Source of the DNA: Clostridiales bacterium UBA4821
GTDB lineage: Bacteria > Bacillota > Clostridia > Acetivibrionales > UBA4821
NCBI GenBank assembly: GCA_002402315.1
Contig: DHFP01000168.1
Coordinates: 1 to 5,387, forward strand
Length of the DNA: 5,387 nt
Reading direction: 5' to 3'
Position numbers and translations under genes: made by a program
In this document: positions 1-5,265 of the stretch, piece by piece
How the letters are laid out: the number at the start of each line of letters is the position of its first letter
Position numbering within the stretch: position 1 is the stretch's first letter
The notes under the pieces: generated by a model
The model's input: only the letters and a program-made list of their open reading frames with translations
The model's database searches: none
Told to the model about the DNA's origin: nothing

Positions 1-1
1 C

Positions 2-2131
2 CTTGTAGATGTAATAGATGGACAGGAAATGCTGTTTAGTCAGAACTTCGCATGCAGTGATTGTGGAATAAGCGTAAGTGAGTTTACGCCAAGGATGTTT
101 TCATTTAATAATCCATACGGCGCGTGTCCAAAATGCAGTGGATTGGGAGAACTGCTGGAAATAGACCCTGATCTTGTTGTGCCTGACAGGAACAGGTCAC
201 TGGCGGAAGGGGCTGTAGTTGTTGCAGGCTGGAACGTCAGCAGTGAAGAAAGCTATGCGGCAATGTTTCTGAAGGCATTGGCCAGACATTATAATTTTAG
301 TCTTAATACCCCGTTTAAGGATTTGAACCAGGGGATACAGGACATTATACTTTATGGAAACAAGGGTGAAAGAATAAAGGTTAACTACACAAAGGAATAC
401 GGCAGCGGTTCCTTCATGAGTACATTTGAGGGGGTTGTAAACAGTACCCAGAGAAGGTACAAGGAAACGCAGTCCGAATCCCAGAGAGAATATTATGAGG
501 GATTCATGAGCGACAAATCTTGTCCAGAGTGTCAAGGTGCTCGTTTAAAGAAGGAAAGCCTATCTGTAACTGTAGGGGGTCTAAATATTGATAAAGTGAC
601 CAGAATGTCTATTGGAGAAGTACGGGAGTTTTTCAAAGCTTTAGAACTCACTGACAGGGAAAAGATTATCGCGCATCAAATACGGAAAGAGATTGATGCA
701 AGGGTAGGATTCCTTGTCGATGTAGGCTTGGATTATCTGACATTGGCGCGTTCTGCCGGGACATTGTCAGGAGGCGAAGCACAGAGAATCAGACTTGCAA
801 CTCAGATAGGCTCCGGCCTGATGGGTGTATTATATATACTGGATGAGCCAAGTATAGGTCTTCACCAGAGGGATAATGACAGGCTGCTAAAGACACTTAA
901 GAGACTTAGAGACCTTGGAAATACACTAATTATTGTTGAACATGACGAAGATACCATGTATGCGGCCGACCATATTATAGACATCGGGCCCGGACCGGGG
1001 GTTCATGGCGGCGAAGTGGTATCAGCCGGACCGGTGGATGTTATCAAGAGCTGCGAAAAATCCTGGACCGGAAGGTATTTAAGTGGAAGCCTAAAGATTG
1101 AAGTACCAAAGGAAAGAAGAAAACCAAATGGGAAGTGGCTTGAGGTTCATGGTGCAAGGGAAAACAATTTGAAGAGTATAAATGTCAATATTCCTTTAGG
1201 GTTGTTTACCTGCATAACAGGTGTTTCAGGCTCAGGAAAGAGCTCACTTATTAATGAAATTCTATATAAGAAGCTTGCAGTTGAGTTGAATGGGGCAAGG
1301 ATAAAGCCGGGAGAGCATGAAAAAATAAGCGGTCTCGAATGTCTGGATAAGGTTATTGATATTGACCAGTCTCCTATCGGCAGGACTCCAAGATCCAACC
1401 CTGCAACCTATACAGGCGTATTCGACATTGTGCGTGATGTATTCTCCGAGACCACCGAGGCAAAGATGAGGGGATACAAGCCCGGGAGGTTCAGCTTCAA
1501 TGTCAAGGGTGGAAGGTGCGAAGCCTGTTCCGGAGATGGAATCATAAAAATCGAAATGCATTTTCTGCCTGATGTATATGTACCTTGCGAAGTCTGCAAG
1601 GGTAAGAGATATAACAGGGAAACTCTTGAAGTCAGGTATAAGGGCAAAAATATTGCGGAAGTTCTTGATATGACGGTTGAAGAGGCTATGGAATTCTTTA
1701 AAAATATACCAAGAATACAAAGAAAACTACAGACCATTTTTGATGTGGGCTTAGGATATATAAAACTTGGACAGCCATCTACAACGTTGTCCGGAGGAGA
1801 AGCGCAGAGGGTAAAGCTTGCGACCGAGCTAAGCAAGAAGAGCACAGGAAGGACAATGTATATACTGGACGAACCTACAACCGGTCTTCACATGGCGGAC
1901 GTCCATAGATTGGTGGATATACTGCAGTGGCTTGTTGAAGGAGGAAATAGTGTAGTAGTTATTGAACATAATCTTGATGTTATAAAGACGGCAGATTATA
2001 TTATTGATCTTGGCCCGGAAGGAGGACACAGAGGAGGACTTGTAGTAGCCGAAGGTACTCCCGAAGAGGTCACGAGTTGCGAGGGGTCATATACAGGATA
2101 CTTTCTAAAAAAAGTACTAAAGAGGGGTTAA
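2..2131 (+). CDS. uvrA: UvrA, excinuclease ABC subunit A (5' partial)
   Basis: UvrA is the DNA-damage-sensing ATPase of nucleotide excision repair; as a dimer it loads UvrB at lesions in the cytoplasm. The frame is open from the left edge, so about 230 N-terminal residues of a usual ~940, including the first Walker A, lie outside the window. Numbering from the in-frame Met at 29, which is internal and not the true start, one sees: zinc module CX2C/CX2C at C9, C12, C33, C36; a further CPEC at 165-168; ABC signature LSGGEAQR at 247-254 with Walker B YILDEP and the EH switch at 304-305; second Walker A GVSGSGKS at 398-405; the UvrA zinc finger at C497, C500, C520, C523; second LSGGEAQR at 587-594, Walker B ILDEP at 612-616 and EH at 646-647. 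All key residues are present and nothing looks broken. Identification rests on near-continuous similarity to the E. coli protein as I know it. The gene ends in a terminator, so it closes its transcription unit. Confidence 0.98.
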   Translation, partial: LVDVIDGQEMLFSQNFACSDCGISVSEFTPRMFSFNNPYGACPKCSGLGELLEIDPDLVVPDRNRSLAEGAVVVAGWNVSSEESYAAMFLKALARHYNFSLNTPFKDLNQGIQDIILYGNKGERIKVNYTKEYGSGSFMSTFEGVVNSTQRRYKETQSESQREYYEGFMSDKSCPECQGARLKKESLSVTVGGLNIDKVTRMSIGEVREFFKALELTDREKIIAHQIRKEIDARVGFLVDVGLDYLTLARSAGTLSGGEAQRIRLATQIGSGLMGVLYILDEPSIGLHQRDNDRLLKTLKRLRDLGNTLIIVEHDEDTMYAADHIIDIGPGPGVHGGEVVSAGPVDVIKSCEKSWTGRYLSGSLKIEVPKERRKPNGKWLEVHGARENNLKSINVNIPLGLFTCITGVSGSGKSSLINEILYKKLAVELNGARIKPGEHEKISGLECLDKVIDIDQSPIGRTPRSNPATYTGVFDIVRDVFSETTEAKMRGYKPGRFSFNVKGGRCEACSGDGIIKIEMHFLPDVYVPCEVCKGKRYNRETLEVRYKGKNIAEVLDMTVEEAMEFFKNIPRIQRKLQTIFDVGLGYIKLGQPSTTLSGGEAQRVKLATELSKKSTGRTMYILDEPTTGLHMADVHRLVDILQWLVEGGNSVVVIEHNLDVIKTADYIIDLGPEGGHRGGLVVAEGTPEEVTSCEGSYTGYFLKKVLKRG

Positions 2132-2153
2132 GACCAAAGCTTTAACCCTTTTT
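2121..2153 (+). terminator. Intrinsic terminator of uvrA
   Basis: GGGTTAA (2125-2131) pairs with TTAACCC (2142-2148) across a 10-nt loop. Weaker G-T and A-T pairs below the stem lead into TTTTT at 2149-2153. The left arm includes the uvrA stop codon (2129-2131). The stem is short but has the standard hairpin plus T-tract form. Confidence 0.75.
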
Positions 2154-2481
2154 GGTATTATTAGGACATGCAAATATTTGTTAAAAGTATTTATAATTTA
2201 ACAAGCATTCAACTGACATTATACATATTTACCAAATATTTCACGTCACTTTAACTTGCAATTTATAAATTTAGTTAAGTTTACGAGTCTATCTTGCCAA
2301 GTATCATAGTTGTCTGATATAATAGTACTGTTTGAGCAGAGATTTATTTGTTGTTATTATCCCACTTTTCATTAAAAGGTCAGGAATCAATGGAACAAAA
2401 GCAAATGATATTTATTATTATTTAGATAATTATAGAAAAAAAACAAACAGGATGTTAAAATGAAAATAGGAGGGTTGAATA
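2154..2481. other. AT-rich intergenic region with promoter and leader
   Basis: I see no convincing gene on either strand in this stretch. The left part (2154-2290) is very AT-rich and holds one weak 8-bp inverted repeat, TTGTTAAA (2178-2185) against TTTAACAA (2197-2204), too short and AT-rich to call a terminator or operator. The right part carries the promoter at 2294-2323 and a leader of about 150 nt before the next start. The leader has one tiny reading frame of 11 codons at 2390-2425 preceded by a CAGGA-like sequence. I recognise no riboswitch or T-box element. Confidence 0.6.
2294..2323 (+). promoter_or_regulatory. SigA-type promoter, extended -10
   Basis: TTGCCA (2294-2299, five of six bases of the -35 consensus) is followed after 18 bp by a perfect TATAAT (2318-2323), with the extended -10 dinucleotide TG at 2315-2316. 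Transcription would start near 2330, about 150 nt before the 138-residue gene. This is the best promoter in the window and probably drives the two-gene unit. No operator repeat is obvious around it. Confidence 0.7.
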
Positions 2482-2898
2482 ATGGATGGAGTCAGGAAGA
2501 TAAAATTAGATGTTTCAGATGAAGTCAGAAGAAAGCTGGTAGAGTATTCAGACCAGGCTATTGAGTATGCTCACCAAGCTAAAAGGCTTCTAGATGCATG
2601 GAATTATTATGACTCTATCGAAAAGAGCGGGAGGGCTGTACACTATGGTGTCAGGGCTGTAACCTCAATCTTTGGAGAAGACAGTGCTGACTCTATTGAT
2701 CTTAGCAGGAAGGTCCTTAAGCTTGTTGATACAGGAGTTATTGATGTTTATTTTTACAATACATTGTACTATTCAATTGCGACCGGCTCGGAAGCTGTAG
2801 AGTATCCCAAGGCTCAAGCGAGTAAAGAGGATGCAGCAGAGCTTTACGAAAAAGTTAAAGAATTATTAGAAGTACTTAAAGGTATTCTTTTTACTTAA
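2482..2898 (+). CDS. Small all-helical protein, HEPN-like
   Basis: This 138-residue soluble protein has no signal peptide or membrane segment. The start is well supported: AGGAGGG at 2468-2474 lies 7 nt before the ATG. The sequence reads as a helical bundle: an amphipathic helix at 18-38, an AWNYYDSIEKSGRAVHYGVRAV helix-turn segment at 39-60 followed by FGED, then helices at about 71-84, 90-105 and 115-136. This order (a 'YDSIEKSGRAVHYGVRAV' helix, a short linker, then a last helix rich in A, E and K after 'ASKEDA') resembles HEPN proteins (DUF86 and MNT-partner type). The HEPN RNase motif RX4-6H is not visible in the usual late position: the stretch around IATGSEAVEY (99-108) has no Arg or His. 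R51 and H54 are present but in the wrong helix and with the wrong spacing. If it is HEPN, it is probably a non-catalytic or adaptor form. A unique small helical protein is the alternative. It is the first gene after the promoter at 2294-2323 and is followed within 32 nt by the 523-residue gene. Confidence 0.85.
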   Translation: MDGVRKIKLDVSDEVRRKLVEYSDQAIEYAHQAKRLLDAWNYYDSIEKSGRAVHYGVRAVTSIFGEDSADSIDLSRKVLKLVDTGVIDVYFYNTLYYSIATGSEAVEYPKAQASKEDAAELYEKVKELLEVLKGILFT

Positions 2899-2911
2899 AG
2901 GATACCTTTTT
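2878..2911 (+). terminator. Hairpin with T-tract between the two unit genes
   Basis: AAAGGTATTCTTT (2878-2890) pairs with AAAGGATACCTTT (2897-2909) over a 6-nt loop, giving a 13-bp stem with one G-T pair, and TTTTT follows at 2907-2911. The stop codon at 2896-2898 borders the loop. It has intrinsic terminator form, yet only 19 nt separate it from the next start and I find no clear promoter after it. It may therefore be a leaky terminator that lowers expression of the downstream gene, or an mRNA-stabilising hairpin. Confidence 0.65.
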
Positions 2912-2916
2912 GTTAT

Positions 2917-2922
2917 AAGGAG
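2917..2922 (+). promoter_or_regulatory. Ribosome binding site deciding the start at 2931
   Basis: AAGGAG at 2917-2922 lies only 2 nt before the ATG at 2925 but 8 nt before the in-frame ATG at 2931. The latter is normal spacing for Firmicutes, so 2931 is preferred. Confidence 0.7.
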
Positions 2923-2930
2923 TAATGGGT

Positions 2931-4502
2931 ATGGCAAATCATTCAGATATAAAAGGTGCAAGTACATGCGTTTGTGGTCAGTGTTTAGGGCAAGGTAAGA
3001 CTGAAAATAGTACTATAGGTAAGAATCTAGGCAAAAAATCGCTTGTGCCAGGGCAGGATTTCTGTGGTGAACCTGTCTGCGGTATGGCTGTTTGGATGGA
3101 GAGGTTTTTTCAGAGGACAAATGAGATAGAGCAGGAAATAATAGAGGAAAAGCTAAGCGGAAAGGATACAGGCAATACTCAGAAGAGACAGGATAAGTTA
3201 GTAGAAGCATATAGTAATAGGTATAGCAGCCTATATCAAAGGCTATACAACCATAAACAGAAGTATCATGCCGAGCGTGAAGAGCGTATGGAACTTCCTG
3301 ACGAGTTTGATAATACAATTATTTTTAATAATACATATCTGGATAACATTGTAAAGCTGTCTAAATGTGCCTTTTGGTCAAGTAAATTAGCACATTTCCA
3401 TGAAAATGCAAAAGATAAGAGAAAAGAGGAATTTAAAAAACAAAAGGGTTTTTTTGCGTTAAGGATGCAGTTAATAAAGGAATTGGTAAAGGAACTTCCC
3501 AAGAAGGAGAATCAAGAACATTTTACCAGTTGGGGATTTTCTAAGGATGACGAGGGGAAATGTACTCTGCTAGTAGATATACCTGGACATGGACAGATAA
3601 CCTTCCATGTCCAGGAAGAACATATCGGTAGAGATATTATAGATAAACACAGATATCCAGGCAGATATACGGGGGAGAGAAATCAGAACTATCCTGAGCA
3701 TAGCAGTCTGATAGTACCCGATGGGGTAGACAACATAGAACTTAAACATAATATGCTTGTAGTAAAAAAGAAAGATGTAAAAAGAATATATCCAAAGAAT
3801 GTATTAAATTTATATTATAAAAAATCACCAATAAATCAACTATATGTAGTAGCAAAGAAAGATGGGAGGTTGATTCCATTTAATAGGGAATTACCCAATG
3901 ATATTGATATAGACCCAAGATATCTTATAGCAGCAGGTACAATAGTTGAAGAGGTTAAAACGCCAGGCAGAACTAGCAAGCTTAAAAAGTTCTGTGCTTT
4001 TAATATAAATAAAGAAAGCCTAAAGAATCTGGAAAACGGCGAGCCATTTAATCTGGAAGAGCCTTTTGCAGAGGTTAATCTTAGTGGTGGCATAAATCAA
4101 GTATATATAACCAGGAATACCGAGTTAGCCCAAGATACAAAAAATAGGACAGCAGTTATAGCATTGGGTTCAGTTGTAGAGACCAATGATGAAGGACCAA
4201 TGATTCAGATAACAAAAACTGAAGGTGAAGGGAAGATATTAAAACCAGAGCAAATGGAATTTGAAGTTAAAGATTCAAAGCTTAAAAGAGCACTTAGTAT
4301 GGAAGAAGTAATGGCGACCATGAGACCTACTAAAACAAGACTAATTAGCCCTGGGATAAATACGACACAAAGAGGTCCGGATATGAGGAGACAGTCTAGT
4401 GGGGGGACTCAGGATAAAAGGCGCAATGGAAAAGCTCCTGATTGGAAAACGCCAACGGCTTCTATCCAGAGAGGACAAGGTTATAGTAGCAGATCTTTTT
4501 AA
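2931..4502 (+). CDS. Uncharacterised 523-residue protein with Cys cluster
   Basis: I do not recognise this protein. Numbering from the ATG at 2931: residues 10-52 hold five cysteines (C13, C15, C18, C45, C50) in a glycine-rich stretch that could bind a metal. Residues 56-123 are strongly charged, Gln- and Glu-rich and probably helical or coiled coil. Residues 140-195 are helical and basic. Residues 212-260 contain a conserved-looking block: DIPGHGQITFHV (216-227), YPGRYTGE (242-249) and EHSS (256-259). Residues 265-445 appear beta-rich and carry a duplicated motif: INQLYVV then AAGTIVEE (301-341), and INQVYIT then ALGSVVET (388-418). Residues 462-523 are rich in R, K, G, S and T and look disordered. 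There is no signal peptide, no membrane helix and no known nuclease, ATPase or nucleotidyltransferase motif. The block with GQITFHV and a following YxGxY faintly recalls small uncharacterised bacterial proteins with a GQ-aromatic-H motif, but I would not assign a family on that. Its neighbour is the HEPN-like gene upstream; it probably depends on the promoter at 2294-2323 and read-through of the hairpin at 2878-2911. Confidence 0.85.
   Translation: MANHSDIKGASTCVCGQCLGQGKTENSTIGKNLGKKSLVPGQDFCGEPVCGMAVWMERFFQRTNEIEQEIIEEKLSGKDTGNTQKRQDKLVEAYSNRYSSLYQRLYNHKQKYHAEREERMELPDEFDNTIIFNNTYLDNIVKLSKCAFWSSKLAHFHENAKDKRKEEFKKQKGFFALRMQLIKELVKELPKKENQEHFTSWGFSKDDEGKCTLLVDIPGHGQITFHVQEEHIGRDIIDKHRYPGRYTGERNQNYPEHSSLIVPDGVDNIELKHNMLVVKKKDVKRIYPKNVLNLYYKKSPINQLYVVAKKDGRLIPFNRELPNDIDIDPRYLIAAGTIVEEVKTPGRTSKLKKFCAFNINKESLKNLENGEPFNLEEPFAEVNLSGGINQVYITRNTELAQDTKNRTAVIALGSVVETNDEGPMIQITKTEGEGKILKPEQMEFEVKDSKLKRALSMEEVMATMRPTKTRLISPGINTTQRGPDMRRQSSGGTQDKRRNGKAPDWKTPTASIQRGQGYSSRSF
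3582..3615 (+). repeat. Perfect 12-bp inverted repeat inside the 523-residue gene
   Basis: CCTGGACATGGA (3582-3593) and TCCATGTCCAGG (3604-3615) are perfect reverse complements around a 10-nt loop. They lie in the codons for the DIPGHGQITFHVQE block. No T-tract follows, so it is not a terminator. It could form an RNA hairpin in the message or be a by-product of codon choice. Confidence 0.7.
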
Positions 4503-4514
4503 ATCATGGAGCAC

Positions 4515-4562
4515 TTAAACAAAAAGAATCCGAAGGTGAATTCCCGGATTCTTTTTGTTTAG
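4515..4562. terminator. Long terminator hairpin, probably bidirectional
   Basis: AAACAAAAAGAATCCG (4517-4532) pairs perfectly with CGGATTCTTTTTGTTT (4545-4560) around a 12-nt loop, extended by two weaker outer pairs. The right arm carries a T-rich run on the + strand, and the A-rich left arm becomes a T-run on the - strand. The hairpin can therefore terminate the 523-residue gene and also anything arriving from the right. It begins 12 nt after the stop at 4500-4502. Confidence 0.85.
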
Positions 4563-4610
4563 AATGTTTCTGTATCGGATATTTATTTAGTCAATACTAT
4601 TCTTCTAAAC

Positions 4611-4781
4611 TTAAAACATATTTTTTTTACTTTCCCACATATAAAATACTAATAATCCAATTTGAAAGAAAGGAATAATAGCTAGTCCAACATAAGATTT
4701 TATAAAATACGCTGAAGCTAAGTTGGCCAGCTTTGTTGCTGTAATTGCTGTTGGCGGAGGTATTCTATTATGGTTTGCAGG
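4611..4781 (-). pseudogene. Remnant of a membrane protein C-terminus (minus strand)
   Basis: On the minus strand a frame without stops covers 56 codons and ends in TAA (4613-4611). It has no usable start codon, so at most it is a 5'-truncated fragment. The last ~34 residues (4712-4611) read like a genuine end of a membrane protein: a polar SYVG, a ~19-residue hydrophobic helix (AIIPFFQIGLLVFYMW), then ESKKNMF. The first ~22 codons overlap the plus-strand remnant and are less protein-like, so the real fragment probably starts near 4712. Support comes from position: it would be convergent with the 523-residue gene, and the hairpin at 4515-4562 could terminate it 48 nt after the stop. No family recognised. 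The fragment is short, and chance is a real alternative. Confidence 0.3.
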
Positions 4782-5033
4782 CTATGAGGGTCAGTTTATC
4801 ATTGGCACAGCATTAAGAGCTGTATACCATTGTTTGAACTAGTGGCATGCTACGCGTCAGGTACCTTCCTGGGAGGGCTATTATTTATCATTTTCGGTTT
4901 GCCGGCAGCTTCCTTTACTTTCTTCTTCTTCTTCTTCTTCTACTTGTTAGCTGAATTACTAATTGTTACATTTGATATCGCAAGGAATATTAAAAAGCTA
5001 AGGAACGATGAAATAATAAAACCCGATTTTTAA
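4696..5033 (+). pseudogene. Frameshifted small membrane protein remnant
   Basis: Two overlapping plus-strand frames together read as one hydrophobic protein. The first (4696-4842) gives AEAKLASFVAVIAVGGGI and a second hydrophobic stretch before a TAG at 4840-4842. The second (open from a TTG at 4830 to TAA at 5033, 67 residues) gives two more hydrophobic segments around a run of seven Phe and ends in DIARNIKKL and a short tail. A single -1 shift near 4830-4839 would join them. All three frames have stops just before 4696, so the 5' end is missing. The last ~11 codons fall in the terminal repeat of the element at 5002-5159, which also supplies the stop, so the original C-terminus has been replaced. 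The alternative is an intact 67-residue membrane peptide starting at TTG 4830; it has only a weak AAGAG (4814-4818) upstream, 11 nt away. Family unknown. Confidence 0.4.
4920..4940 (+). repeat. (TTC)7 trinucleotide repeat
   Basis: Seven TTC units in tandem encode seven consecutive Phe in a hydrophobic segment of the membrane remnant. Gain or loss of units would alter Phe number but not the frame. Confidence 0.9.
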
Positions 5034-5159
5034 GTGAGATATTTTTTGTCAAGACAAGGCGGAGGAAGGCGTAATAATTGTTTTATTGCAACTGACGACA
5101 ACGCAGTATTGGCGAAAAATAGCAGCTTAAAAAATGGGAATTTATTATTTCATCGTTCC
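5002..5159. mobile_element. 158-bp MITE-like palindromic element
   Basis: The sequence GGAACGATGAAATAATAAA (5002-5020) is repeated exactly in inverted form at 5141-5159. Beyond these 19 bp the arms continue as an imperfect inverted repeat: CCC, then ATTTTT(T)AAG, then TATTTTT or ATTTTTT, then GTCAAGAC against GCCAATAC. Terminal inverted repeats of roughly 50 bp therefore surround a short centre. The element is flanked on both sides by TAA (4999-5001 and 5160-5162), which fits a TA or TAA target-site duplication. It has no coding capacity for a transposase, so it would be a non-autonomous element; a TA duplication is typical of IS630/Tc1-family movement, which I infer and cannot prove. It interrupts the 3' end of the membrane remnant. 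Other copies would be expected elsewhere in the genome. Confidence 0.7.
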
Positions 5160-5224
5160 TAAATGGAGCAGCAGACTAAGAATCCAGGTGAAAGTGCTGT
5201 TTGAAAAAGCAAATGGCAAAATTA

Positions 5225-5256
5225 AGGAAATCGGGTTGTTCCGGACCCGATTTCCT
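5225..5256. repeat. Perfect 12-bp hairpin without T-tract
   Basis: AGGAAATCGGGT (5225-5236) pairs perfectly with ACCCGATTTCCT (5245-5256) around an 8-nt loop. The stem strength is typical of an intrinsic terminator, but the next bases are CTGTATAAT with no T-run, so plus-strand termination is doubtful. It may be a relic terminator of a gene lost from the left, or a structured repeat. Confidence 0.7.
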
Positions 5257-5265
5257 CTGTATAAT
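5236..5265 (+). promoter_or_regulatory. Possible weak promoter
   Basis: TTGTTC (5236-5241) is 18 bp before a perfect TATAAT (5260-5265), which has TG at 5258-5259 directly before it. The -35 matches poorly and lies in the loop of the hairpin at 5225-5256. If active, it would transcribe out of the right edge. Confidence 0.25.

Noticed and set aside
197..2029. Several minus-strand frames of 66-152 codons within uvrA
   Set aside because: They lie antisense to an intact, strongly conserved gene, show no family motifs, and arise from codon composition on the opposite strand.
2178..2204. AT-rich inverted repeat TTGTTAAA/TTTAACAA as an operator or terminator
   Set aside because: It is only 8 bp of mostly A-T pairs in very AT-rich DNA, about 90 bp before the promoter; expected by chance.
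2460..2522. Short overlapping frame starting at ATG 2460
   Set aside because: It contains the ribosome binding site of the next gene, has none of its own, and stops after 20 codons out of frame with that gene.
2925..2930. ATG at 2925 as the start of the 523-residue protein
   Set aside because: The AAGGAG motif is only 2 nt upstream; the in-frame ATG at 2931 has the normal 8-nt spacing.
3013..4093. Minus-strand frames of 78-101 codons within the 523-residue gene
   Set aside because: They are antisense to a long frame with a good ribosome binding site and have no recognisable domain or ribosome binding site of their own.
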